Positions 34,005 to 45,338 of a stretch of 64,000 nucleotides of DNA are shown here, piece after piece (the first letter of the stretch is position 1; the number at the start of each line of letters is the position of its first letter). Location: positions 103,991,923 to 104,055,922 of the forward strand of contig CM061069.1 in the NCBI GenBank assembly GCA_030762895.1, given 5' to 3'. The DNA comes from Sophora flavescens. Its lineage: Eukaryota; Streptophyta; Magnoliopsida; Fabales; Fabaceae. Under the pieces are notes generated by a model. That model was not told the DNA's origin. It did no database searches and was given only the letters and a program-made list of their open reading frames with translations. The position numbers and the translations under genes are program-made.

Positions 34005-34262
34005 TGTTGTTTGTTAGTGGAGAGCTGAGCTCAATAGGAAGGTATCCTTCCTGAAAGGCAAGATGCTGATTATGTGTTGATAATTTAATATTTATGCATG
34101 TAATTGCAATTATGTGTTGTTTGTTAGTGGAGAGCAGAGCTCAATAGGATGTGATCCTGTCAAAAAGGCTGGATGCTTGTTGTGTGTTGCTAATTTAGAT
34201 GTTATGCATGTGTTTGACAATTATGTGTTACTTGTTAGTGGAGAGCGGAGCTCAATAGGATG
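34005..34262. repeat. Tripled ~110-bp tandem repeat in CACTA-3
   Basis: TTGTTAGTGGAGAGC followed by GAGCTCAATAGGA recurs at 34011, 34121 and 34232. The intervening sequence (CTGGATGCTTGTTGTGTG-like, then TTATGCATGT) is also repeated with mismatches. Confidence 0.85.
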
Positions 34263-34412
34263 CTTGCTACTATATTTTATCTAAGTTTGTATTGAAATAT
34301 GCTTTAATATATATTTGTTGAAGTATGCTGCAATCCTTATAAGTCAATGGTTTTATTTTCTGCTAGAGTTAAATATTAAGCTACGAAAGCCTTAGTTTCC
34401 TATTTGAGATTC

Positions 34413-34464
34413 AATATTAATGAGCATGCGTACCTTCTCAGGGCACGCATGCTCATTCAATATT
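34413..34464. repeat. Long perfect hairpin in CACTA-3
   Basis: AATATTAATGAGCATGCGT (34413-34431) pairs with ACGCATGCTCATT-C-AATATT (34445-34464), leaving a 13-base loop and a single bulged base. Much of the surrounding sequence shows no coding signal. Confidence 0.85.
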
Positions 34465-34982
34465 TTGGATGTGCTTGAAGGATTCTTGAAGTTTGAGGTT
34501 TTTATTAAATTTCGCCTTAAGGCCAAGGTCTTAGATAATGAAGGATTAAGTATAGGGTTAGATAAAATGAAGGGTGGGGCACAATTTGCCAGGCACATAA
34601 CGTGTCGTCATCATTCAAACATTATTCACATTAGAAAGCAGCTTGGCCCACAATATTATGAAAGCAACTCTAGTTTTCTACTCATTTGTTTCACTAGGCA
34701 ATGGAGCTTTCCAGAAATAGTTTTTGATGACCATCCTTACTAGGTTATCTAGGCATTTCCAGTAGGGAAAATCCTCTCTATGACCATCCTTCAAAACGAT
34801 GTAAAAGCATCTGCTTTCCTGAAAACTACTATGTTTGCTAATCTGTAAAGTTGCATGTGAAGTTGCATTTCTTTGTTCTATTTTAACATGCTAGTATGCT
34901 ACATGGATCTTTCCATCTTTTCTTATTATCACTTGATGAAGTTTAGACATATGACTTGTTTTCCTTATCGTTTTATCAGAAA

Positions 34983-35233
34983 ATGGATCCGACTAAATGT
35001 TTTGAGACAGTCATCCATTTAGACTAGGTACAGTATCTCATCAACTTAAGAATAACGATCGGATTCACGTAATGATGGTTAAGGCATAAACTAATCATTA
35101 CTAAATTGTTCTTGTGTATTTGCAGGATTTGATTTCAATCCCGCGATCATTCTACCATCGTTGGGGACAAGAAATACTGCGTGTTGTGACTATTGAAGAC
35201 AAATGCGGAAATCTGTTCATTGGCAAAGTTTAA
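34983..35233 (+). pseudogene. B3-domain-like exon pair captured in CACTA-3
   Basis: A first exon (34983-35027) encodes MDPTKCFETVIHLD then TAG. A donor-like TAG|GTACAG and an acceptor TTTGCAG|GATTTG (35126) join it in frame to DLISIPRSFYHRWGQEILRV and VVTIEDKCGNLF, with a stop at about 35231. The pattern F-x-x-V-I ... L-x-I-P-x-x-F-x-x-x-x-G ... V-T-x-x-x-x-x-G resembles the start of plant B3 DNA-binding domains of the REM type. The in-frame TAG at the junction and the early end make it a dead fragment. The family call rests on pattern only. Confidence 0.4.
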
Positions 35234-35525
35234 GTACCTTGGGGGTTCTCGCTTTTACATGTTCATCCCTTTGGAAGATTGATGAGTTTTGATTAGTACT
35301 TATTGATTGTGGTGTGTTTTTATGTTTTGATCGTTAATTAGTACATTATTAAACTTTTTTTTTATAACCAATTATTAAATTTGCGTTAATTAATGTATGT
35401 GTTTTCTTGATCATATTGATTGTGGTGTTTTGGATCGTTAGTACATCATATTTACGTTTTCTATTTATTAAAAAAAAATATTGGTGTATTTTGTTTATAT
35501 CAGAAATTAAAAATCAATGGGGTAA

Positions 35526-36945
35526 TGTTGATTACGAAATCTAGGCAAGTATACCTAGTCGTACAAGTAATACGGTGGTGAGACCGTTATCGTTCCCACG
35601 AGGACTGAGACAAGTACTAGCACGTATCGAGTCAATTACTATCTAAGCAAATATTTGGCTGGAAGGGAGTTCTATACTAATTATCAAGCCCAAAACAAAC
35701 AAAAGAAAAGGAACAAACTCTTTTTGGTTTTTTGTCAAATACTTGGAGTGTAGAAAAAGGTGATTTTCAAATATGATAAAGATGTTGGGACTAGACACCA
35801 CTAAACATTAGCTTCATGCAATTATCAAGAACACCAATCCAGTTTATGCATTCAAATATTAAAATCAATCCACTAGATTACTCAAGCCCTTATTCCTCAG
35901 ATGACAAGAGCCTAAATCCCCTAATTAAACCCTAATTCCTTAGGTGGCCTAACTAGTGAATTTGCATTAAGAGTAGGGATTACACGATTACTAATAAACC
36001 AAAATCCATTCCTAGATCCAAGGTTTATTAGGTGATTAATTCCAGATCAAGAATTGATAAGAACGTCCCCATTGCAAATCAAATCTCAAAATCATTTCAT
36101 GAGTGATCAAACCACAAAAGGCATTAAGCGTAGGAATTAAACACTAATATGAAGGCATAAACACAGATTGATAATTCAAAGCAATTACATGATATTCGGT
36201 TCAGTTACATCTAATCCCAACAAAGAGGGATTTAGCTACTCATGATTACAGAGAAAACTAAAACCAGAGAAATAGAGATAAGGGGAAGAAGGAACTCCAT
36301 GGGAGCACTCCACAGCAGTCACAGCAGCCCCCTGGTGCAGAGAAGATGTCTCTTTTAGGGTAGAAGTCGTTCTAGGGTTCAAGTCTGGTCTAGAGAGATC
36401 TTTTTGTCGTTCTGCCCTGATGCCTTTTTATAAATCAGATGCGTGTCACGGCCGTGATGGCCATCACGGCCAGGCCGTGACGGGTTCTGCCTTGGGCGTG
36501 CTTTCAAAATATGTTTGTCACGGCCGTGACACTCATCACGGCTAGGTCGTGATCGCTTCTGCCTTCACCAATTGGACTGTCACGGCCGTGATGGGCATCA
36601 CATCTAGACCGTGACAGATTCTGCCTAGAAAGGTTCTGACTCAATTAACATGTCACGGCCGTGACAGCTTCTGACTTTTGCATTCTTTCTTCTTCAGTCT
36701 TGCTCAATCATGGCCGTGATGGGATCTGTTTGGCTCATTTTCTTCACCTTTCAAGCTCTATCTTCATCCAAGCTCCGTCATGGTCAATCTTGAGCATTTT
36801 CTCTTTAATTTCTGCAAAAAAACACCACGAGACCGCCTTACCCGTTCCAAGGTAAAAACTAATAAAAATCAATTTAAATATGCCTAAACTATATGAAAAT
36901 GCATGCAAAAGTGTACATGAAATATGATGTGAAATCACACTATCA
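35526..36945 (-). repeat. Athila 3' LTR
   Basis: 1420 bp, TG...CA. On the minus strand the TATA box (TTTATAAAAAGG, 36425-36436) lies directly downstream of five palindromic CACGGCCGTG units (36446-36720), of which two (near 36652 and 36711) are collapsed to a single palindrome. Confidence 0.92.
36446..36725. repeat. Palindromic word array CACGGCCGTG in Athila 3' LTR
   Basis: Composite units (GTCACGGCCGTGATGG, CCATCACGGCCAGG, CCGTGAC) are followed by TTCTGCC or TTCTGAC. Copies begin at about 36446, 36517, 36579, 36651 and 36709. The fourth and fifth have lost the inner 23 bases or so. Confidence 0.85.
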
Positions 36946-36960
36946 AATCACCCCAAGCTT
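36946..36960 (-). promoter_or_regulatory. Athila polypurine tract
   Basis: On the minus strand AAGCTTGGGGTGATT lies directly upstream of the 3' LTR start TGATAGTG. This is the usual site of plus-strand priming. Confidence 0.65.
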
Positions 36961-38772
36961 ATTCATTTGCTTGTCCTCAAGCAATTACTAAGGCCAGAAG
37001 AGATAAATGATCAGAACATGAATAGTGAACCAAGAACCCGAGTAACTAATCCTAGTAATAGGCATTTTCAAATAATTCACCAAGAGACGATCAATTTCAA
37101 GTCCAATTAGAAGCTTAGGTTTACTAGACTCATATTCCCACTGATTCGGGCACTCATTCTCACCTCACTCAAGTGTTTAAGGATATATGACAATTCGCTC
37201 AATTTCTTCAAGGAAAGAATCCTACCATAAGCTTGACTATCAACCAAATCTCTACTTTATTAATGAAAACACATAAGAATCAAGAGGTCTTTTACTTTGG
37301 TTGTAACGGGGCCATGGGGTTAATCGTTAGGTGGGGAAATCGAGAAAAAGGGAATTTCACGAAGGCTAAACAAGATATCAATCATTGCAAAGCATGACAC
37401 CTTCCAAAATACCTTTTTGGGTTTTGATTCATTTTTACACCTTTCTTTCTTTCTTTTTATTTTATTTCTCACTTTCTTTTGTCATCCCCTTCTCTATACA
37501 TTTTATGTTCTTTTTCTTTTTCTCTTTTTTTTTTCTTTTGACGAAGGGGGGATTTTCAATTCAAGAGAAATAATATTTTTCTAACTTTCTCATCCCATAC
37601 TTTTTCAACTACCTTTTTACCCTTTTGTAATACTTTAGAAGGTCTCCTATCAAGCATCATTCATCAAAGTAATTCAAGGTACCAAGAAAAGTATTTTATT
37701 CTTTCAGGCTCAAAATTGGGCAACTAAGGGGTAGAATTTAGTCATTCAAAGCTCAGAAGTCCGGAAAAATACCTAGTGCCTCAATCATTTTCAAAAATGT
37801 TTTCAAAAATTTTTAAGCTTCAAAACGGTTTCAAGACAAGTTCTAGAGAATACAATCCAAGAGGAATAACACTCTATCACAAAGAATGGGGTAGATTTAG
37901 CGAGTACCCCTTTTTGGCTCAAAATCTCACATTTAGTAGTTCAAAAATCAATGAGAAACACAAATCTACGGAACCACATGCTAATTATCAACTATCACAG
38001 ATCATCTCAAACATTTTTATTTGTAACCTTATCACAAGAATAAAAATTGGGTTCAAAATTCACTATCTCAATTTATTTGGCACTAAGTTCTCACAATTGG
38101 ATGCATAATCTAAGCAAGGGGCAATTGAATCATGTGATCATGCAAAGCTATGCCTATATGAATGCAACATGCAAAATGCACAAGTATGCAAAAGTACCCC
38201 TACCCCAAGCTTAAAAATTTACATTGTCCCCAATGTAAATAATCAAGTCGGAGAGAGGAGAAAAATGGAACGACTTACCAAGGCGGCAGAGGGTGTTGGC
38301 TCACATGCCTAGTCAAAAGGAGGCTGGAAATGTGTCACGTCCGTGATGCTCCTCACGGGCAGGCCGTGACCAATTCTGGTCCATAGGGGTTGACCTGTCA
38401 CGGCCGTGACCTCCATCACTGCTAGGCCGTGATGCTCTCTGATCTTCAGGGTCCTCTCATCACGCCCGTGATGAGCATCACGGCTGGGCCGTGATCCTTT
38501 CTGGTCTCCTCATTAATCTCATCACGGCCGTGACCAGTGTCACGGTCTGGGCGTGATGATTGCTGACTTTGCTTGTCTTTGCCCTTCTTGCTTCTCCTTC
38601 CTTCTTACCCTGAAAACACTTGACAAATCTATTATTCTATGATTTTTTTTCTCTTGATCTTCTCAAATTATTCAAGAGTTAAAATCAAAAACAAAGGGAA
38701 AAGGAAAAGAAAACTTGGGTTGCCTCCCAATAAGCGCTTCTTTAACGTCACTAGCTTGACGGGTAGGTGATC
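36961..38772. other. Athila 3' non-coding region
   Basis: No ORF is supported. It holds a T-rich stretch (37430-37540) and the palindromic words at 38330-38560. An envelope-like ORF sits here in some Athila elements but is absent. Confidence 0.5.
38333..38560. repeat. Palindromic word array outside the LTR (Athila internal)
   Basis: Four units of the CACGGCCGTGA type (about 38336, 38397, 38460 and 38520) are separated by TTCTGGTC / TCTCTGATC / TTTCTGGTC spacers. They match the LTR array but lie in the internal region between pol and the 3' LTR. Confidence 0.85.
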
Positions 38773-41700
38773 TCAAGGATCATGAAGGCGCACAGTTGTG
38801 ATCAATATCTCGATGTCACCACCCAAGTAGGCCTTGAGCCTTTGGCCATTGACTTTGAAGGTCCTTTTTGAAGTAGGATCCTCCACTTCTACAGCTCCAT
38901 GAGATGAGACTTCTTTGACAATGAACGGTCCCGACCACTTAGACTTCAACTTGCCTGGAAACAATCTCAGCCGAGAATTGAATAATAGAACTTGTTGTCC
39001 TGGCTGAAATGTTTTCATCACGATCTTCTTGTCATGGTAGGTCTTGACTCGTTGCTTGTAAATAGCTGCATTCTCATATGCATTAAGGCGCATCTCCTCT
39101 AATTCATGCAGCTGATTGACTCTTTTCTCACCCGCCAGAATGGCATCAAAATTCAAGAACTTCAATGCCCAAAAGGCTCGATGCTCCAACTCTACGGGTA
39201 GATGACATGCCTTCCCATAGACCATCTGAAATGGAGATAACCCCACAGAAGTTTTCAATGCAGTCCGGTAAGCCCACAAGGCATCGTCAAGCTGCCTTGC
39301 CCAATCTTTTCTTGAAGTGGCCATAGTTTTTTCCAGAATTCTCTTAATCTCTCGGTTAGAGACCTCCGCTTGCCCATTTGTTTGCGGATGATAGGGAGAT
39401 GCCACCTTATGCCTCACATCATACTTGGTCAACACATTTTTTAGTTGTGAGTTGCAAAAGTGAGATCCCCCATCTCTTGATGAACTTAATCACTGTCTGG
39501 GCATCATTCTTCGGTGTTGCAACGGTCTCCACCCATTTAGAAACATAGTCCACCGCCACCAAGATATATTGATTGGAGAATGAAGGTGGAAGTGAACCCA
39601 TAAAGTCTATGCCCCAACAATCAAATACCTCAACCTCCAATATGTTTTGCAGTGGCATCTCATCCCTTTTTGAAATGTTCCCGATCCTTTGGCACTTGTC
39701 ACAACGCTTCACATGATTGTAAGAGTCCTTGAAGATTGAGGGCCAAAAGAGCCCAAATTGGAGGACCTTTGCAGCTGTCCTATCCCCATTGTAATGTCCA
39801 CCATATGGAGAGTTATGGCAATGCCACAAAATATTCTTTGCTTCCTCTTGACTAACACACCTCCACCAAAAGACATATGGTCCAACCTTGAACAGAAATG
39901 GGTCATCCCACATGAAATGGTTGGCATCCCGGAATAATTTTTTATTTTGTTGCCAAGTGAGGTGCTCTGGAACAATGTTGGCTGCCTTGAAGTTTGCCAT
40001 GTCAGCAAACCTTAGTCTTTCATGCACCAGAAATAAGGCCTCATCCGGGAACTCATCCCGAATGTCTTTTTCTTCTGCAGTAACCTCTTCATTCACCAAC
40101 CGAGATAAGTGGTCAGCCACCAAATTTCCGCTGCCCTTTTTGTCCTTAATGACTAAGTCAAATTCCTGCAACAATAGAATCCACCTTATGAGTCTTGGTT
40201 TTGAATCTAACTTAGTCAACAAATATTTAATTGCAGCATGATCAGTAAAAATAGTGACTTGTGAACCAATCAAGTATGAACGAAATTTTTCCAATGCAAA
40301 CACTATGGCTAGCAACTCTTTTTCAGTTGTTGCATAATTTATTTGGTTCTCATTGAGAACCTTGCTAGCACAGTGAATGGCATGGAAGACCTTTTCCCTC
40401 CGCTGTCCCAAAACTGCCCCAACTGCGTAGTCACTGGCATCACACATTAATTCAAATGGTGACTCCCAGTTGGGTGCAACAAGGATGAGAGCAGTGATCA
40501 ATTTTTCTTTCAAAATCTGAAAAGAGGTAAGACAAGCAGTATCAAACACAAATGGTGTGTCCTTGTTCAAAAGGCTACACAATGGCTTGGCTATCTTTGA
40601 GAAGTCTTGGATGAACCGCCGGTAAAAGCTTGCATGCCCAAGAAAACTCATCACACCCTTGACATTCACTGGTGGAGGTAGTTTCTCAATCACATCAATC
40701 TTGGATTTATCCACTTCGATCCCCTTAGCTGAAATCTTGTGCCCAAGTACAATGCCTTCCTGCACCATAAAATGACACTTCTCCCAATTTAAGACTAAAT
40801 TGGTGTCCATGCACCTCTTTAACACAGCAGCAAGGTTAGACAAGAAATTATCATAAGAGGAACCGAAAACAGAAAAATCATCCATGAAAACTTCAATGTA
40901 TTTTTCTACCATATCAGAGAAAATGGAAAGAATGCACCTTTGAAATGTTGCGGTCACATTACAAAGACCGAAAGTCATCTTCCGATAGGCAAAAACTCCA
41001 AAAGGGCATGTGAAGGCAGTTTTCTCTTGGTCCTCCGGGTTAACCGCAATTTGGTTACAAATCGAATAACCATCCAAGAAACAATAATAAGCTTGCCCGG
41101 CCAACCTCTCCAACATCTGGTCCATGAATGGAAGTGGGAAGTGATCCTTCCTAGTAGCTTGATTTACCTTCCGATAATCTACACACATTCGCCAACCGGT
41201 GACCGTTCTGGTTGGGATCAACTCATTCTTATCGTTGTTCACGACGGTCATGCCACCTTTCTTGGGAACCACTTGTACCGAACTCACCCAAGCACTATCG
41301 GAAATTGGATAGATCATTCCGGCTTCAAGGAGTTTCAGCACCTCCTTCCTTACCACTTCTTTCATTGTAGGATTGAGCCTCATTTGCGGTTGGACCATCG
41401 GTTTAAATTCAGCCTCCATCATGATCTTGTGCATACAAAATGTAGGACTAATACCTTTCAAATATGAGATGGACCATCCAATTGATGTTTTATGCTCTCT
41501 AAGCACCCTTACAAGTTTCTCCTCTTCCAACTTGGACATACATTGCTCACTATGACAGGATTTTCGTCATTCTCACCAAGGAACACATATTTCAAGTGGG
41601 GAGGTAGAGGTTTAAGCTCTAACTCGAGCTTCTCTTGGACTTCATCCTTTTTGAGCTCTTCTTTCTTAGTAGTGACAGCATGCTGAATGGGTTGAGCTTC

Positions 41701-41943
41701 CAAATCACACAAACAGTCTTCTATTTCCTTCTCCTCTTTCTCATCAAGATTTTCAATAGAGTTCATAATTACCTTCTCAAGAGTAGAGGAATGGTGATGT
41801 TGTGCAAAGACTTCTTTAGCCACTACATCCACAATGTCCATGCGGAAGCAATTCTCTTCATCACTCGGACGATGCATAGCTTCAAACACATTGAAAGTAA
41901 CCTCTTCATCTTGCACTGAGTCGAAGCTGGCCTTTTTGTACAT
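38773..41943 (-). pseudogene. Athila Pol (linker-RT-RNase H-integrase), broken
   Basis: An acidic linker (41943-41509, ELKPLPPHLKYVFLGE) leads into the polymerase frame 41539-39419. Reverse transcriptase has VVPKKGGMT, GWRMCVDYRKVNQAT and the catalytic F-M-D-D in VFMDDFSVFG. RNase H has LMCDASDYAVGAVLGQ, ATTEKELLAIVFALEKFRSYL and FTDHAAIKYL. The integrase zinc finger is HCHN...H...CDKCQ and the core starts GIDFMGSLPP. Near 39470 the core frame is lost by a deletion around the second catalytic Asp (DGGSHFC is in another frame). The end continues at 39435-38773 (YHPQTNGQAEVSNREIK with the catalytic Glu, then a C-terminal domain). It cannot yield active integrase. Confidence 0.92.
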
Positions 41944-44218
41944 CTATCAAAGCACGACCAGTTGCTAGAAAAGGTCTCCCCAATATAAGTGGAATTTCTG
42001 CATCCTCCTCCATGTCTAATATCACAAAATCCGTTGGGAAGATAAACTTATCCACTTTAACCAAAACATCTTCCATAATACCATAAGGACGCTTGATTGA
42101 TCTATCGGCTAGGAGTAATGCCATCCTTGTTGGTTTCACTTCACCACCTCCAAGCTTGTTCAAGATTGAAAGCGGCATCAAATTGATACTCGCCCCCAAG
42201 TCACATAAGGCCTTCCCAATAGCAACATTCCCAATTGTGCAAGGGATTGTAAAACTACCAGGATCTTTAAGCTTTGGAGGTAGCTTCCTTTGAAGTATCG
42301 CACTGCACTCTTCTGTCAAGGCAACAGTCTCATCTTCTTTAAACTTTCTTTTCTTCGTGAGCAACTCCTTCATGAACTTTGCATAGGTTGGCATTTGCTC
42401 TAGTGCTTCATCAAAGGGTATGTTGATTTGTAGCCTCTTGAAGATGTCAAGAAACTTGGCAAACTGCTCTTCCTTCTCCTTCTTCTTGCTTAAGTGAGGA
42501 TATGGCAACTTTACATAAGAGGGGATCTCTTGAGGCTTGTCTCCATCTTTCAAAATCTGACTTATAGTCTTCCTCAAGATTGAATTTTCATCCACTAACT
42601 TTTCTCTCTTGTCTTTTTCACTGCATTTTTCTTCTTCCTCTATTACAACCTCTTTGCCTTTTTCCTCAGTCAACTCAGTTTTTTCATCATTCATCTCTGT
42701 TTTTTCAGCATCTCTCTGATTTTTCAACAAAGGCTCACCGCTCTCTTGCTCAAGACTTTTACCACTTCTCAAAACAATAGCCTTACAATGCTCTTTAGGA
42801 TTTGTTTGAGTATTACCTGAAAAACTGCTGCTGGATTGTTCCGATAGGTGCTTTGCAATTTGTCCAACTTGAACCTCCAAGTTCTTTATGGCAGCATCAG
42901 TGTTTTTCTGGTTTGACATGGACATTTGCATGAATTGATTGAGAGTGTTCTCCAAGATTGAAGTCCGGTCTTAAGGCGATTGTGTGGGAAGAGGTTTGCT
43001 TGCTTGTCCGGCATCTTGTTTCCAACCAAAACTTGCTTGATTCCTCCATCCTTGGTTGTAATTGTTGGAGTATTGGTTGTTACCTTGCCGCCCATAGTTC
43101 CCCATATAATTAGCTTCCTCATGGGAACTAGGTGTGGCCTCACAATTTCCATTGTCATGATCTCCTCCACAAAAATCACATCTCATTACCTGTTGAGATG
43201 GTATGGTTCTCCCTTGAATGGTCTGAAGTTGTTGTGGGAGTTGAGCTAGTTGCTTGGTAATGGACTCAAGTTGTTGTGTCATAAGCTTATTTTGAGCCAA
43301 AAGTGCAGTTTGTGAGTCTAACTCCAACACTCCCCTTCTTGATGTGGTACCTCGGTCATGATGCATCAAATAGTCATTAGATGCCATAGCTTCTATCAAA
43401 ATCAGTGCTTCCTCCGGTGTCTTTGTGTTCATGGAACCTCCAGCCGAGGCATCCAACATATACCTGGTTGACGACCTCAATCCATTGCAAAATGTTTGCA
43501 TTTGGGTAAGATCATCAAACCCATGATTTGGACATCTTCGGAGCATATCTTTGAATCTTTCCCATGTGTCATGAAGAGTCTCACCAAAGCTTATGATATT
43601 ACCCCTTGTCTTCACAAATATTGAGGCGGGAAAGAACTTAGCAAGAAATTTTGCCTCTAAGTCATCCCATGTAGTGATGCTTCCCCTTGGTTGAGATTGG
43701 AGCCAAGACTTGGCTCTATCTCTTAGAGAGAAAGGAAACAACCTTAGGTGAATTGCATCATCGGAAGCACCATTTATCTTCATCGTATCACATAACTCCA
43801 GGAAGTTGGAGACATGATTATTAGGATCCTCTTGCTCCAACCCGGCAAATTGATTTTGTGCAACCATATTCAAGAAAGCTGGCTTGATTTCAAAATTGTT
43901 GCAATTCACTGGAGGCCTCACTATGCTAGTGACATGACGGTAGACATTTGTATTGGCATAATCTCCAAGTGTCCTCCGTGGATCACCTTCACCATTTCCT
44001 GCCATCTTGAGTTCTTCTTGACGAACTTGAGAAGTGGAAGTCTCTTGTTCTCTTTCTTGTTGCTCTACTAACTTCTGCTGTCTTGCTTGCTTCCGATTCT
44101 CCCTAGCTGTTTTCTCTATTTCAGGATCGTAGAGAAGCTGGTCGGCTGGGATAGTACCTCGCATGCACAAACGTCTAGAGACCAAAACTGTTAGCACTAG
44201 ATGACAGCACAGAAACAC
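41906..44218 (-). pseudogene. Athila Gag-protease, one nonsense codon
   Basis: Gag is the structural protein and the aspartic protease processes it. The Gag domain (about residues 80-220) has FLELCDTMKINGASDDAI, RAKSWLQSQP and FLAKFFPA (PF03732 type). A zinc knuckle C-D-F-C-G-G-D-H-D-N-G-N-C follows (about 43150-43190). A TAA at 42971-42973 interrupts an otherwise continuous frame. The second half has a coiled NLEVQVGQIAKHL, Lys/Glu-rich sequence and a protease with ALCDLGASINLMP (Asp active site, D-L-G-A-S form usual for Athila) and PLILGRPFLATGRALID. The start Met is uncertain because ATG at 44218 is close to the primer site. Confidence 0.9.
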
Positions 44219-44289
44219 AGATCAGTAAAACGGAAAAATAAAATTGAGCCTAAATTAGTAATTGAATTGGGTATGCTAATACTGAAACT

Positions 44290-44312
44290 CAGTCCCCGGC
44301 AACGGCGCCAAA
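44290..44312 (-). promoter_or_regulatory. Athila primer binding site
   Basis: On the minus strand TTGGCGCCGTTGCCGGGGAC follows the 5' LTR by about 5 bases. It matches the 3' end complement of plant tRNA-Asp, the primer typical of Athila. Confidence 0.75.
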
Positions 44313-45224
44313 AACTTGTTGATTACGAAATCTAGGCAAGTATACCTAGTCATACAAGTAATACGGTGGTGAAACCGATATCGTTCCCACGAGGACTAAG
44401 ACAAGTACTAGCACGTACCGAGTCAATTACTATCTAAGCGAATATTTGGATGGAAGGGAGTTTTATACTAATTATCAAGCCCAAAACAAACAAAATAAAA
44501 GGACCAAACTCTTTTTGGTTTTTTATCAAATACTTGGAGTGCAGAAAAAGGTGATTTTCAAATATGATAAAGATGTTGGGACTAGACTTCACTAAACCTT
44601 AGCTTCATGCAATTATCAAGAATACCAATCCAGTTTATGCATTCAAATATTAAAATCAATCCACTAGATTACCCAAGCCCTGATTCCTCAGATGACAAGA
44701 GCCTAAATCCCCTAATTAAACCCTAATTCCTTAGGTGGCCTAACTAGTGAATTTACATTAAGAGTAGGGATTACACGATTACTAATAAACCAAAATCCAT
44801 TCCTATATGCAAGGTTTACTAGGTGATTAATTCCAGATCAATAATTGATAAGAACGTCCCCATTGCAAATCAAATCTCAAAATCAGTTCATCGGTGATCA
44901 AACCACAAAAGGCATTAAGCGTAGGAATTAAACACTAATATGAAGGCATAAACACAGATTAATAATTCAAAGCAATTACATGATATTCGGTTCAGTTACA
45001 TCTAATCCCAACAAAGAGGGATTTAGCTACTCATGATTACAGAGAAAACTAAAACCAGAGAAATAGAGATAAGGGGAAGAAGGAACTCCATGGGAGCACT
45101 CCACAGCAGCCCCCTGGTGTAGAGAAGATGTCTCTTTTAGGGTAGAAGTCGTTCTAGGGTTCAAGTCAGGTCCAGAGAGATCTTTTTTCATTATGCCCTG
45201 ATGCCTTTTTATAAATCAGATGCG

Positions 45225-45320
45225 CGTCACAGCCGTGACAGGTTCTGCCTTGGGCGCGCTTTCAAAATATGTTTGTCACGACCATGACACTCATCACGGC
45301 TAGGCCGTGATCGCTTCTGC
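45225..45320. repeat. Palindromic words, Athila 5' LTR (TATA-proximal part)
   Basis: A collapsed unit GTCACAGCCGTGACAGG and a fuller unit with CATGACACTCATCACGG lie directly next to the TATA box (minus strand, about 45205-45216). The remainder is beyond the solo LTR at 46756-46945. Confidence 0.8.
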
Positions 45321-45338
45321 CTTCACCAATTGGTCTGT

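Noticed and set aside
36446..36725. Regularly spaced palindromic repeats resembling a CRISPR array
   Set aside because: The repeats are in LTRs of a plant retrotransposon, spacers are partly conserved (TTCTGCC/TTCTGAC), and no cas genes exist in plant nuclear DNA.
36744..36938. Repeated 64-codon ORF also found at 46970-47164
   Set aside because: Identical ORFs arise because the two positions are the two Athila LTRs; it is not a gene family.
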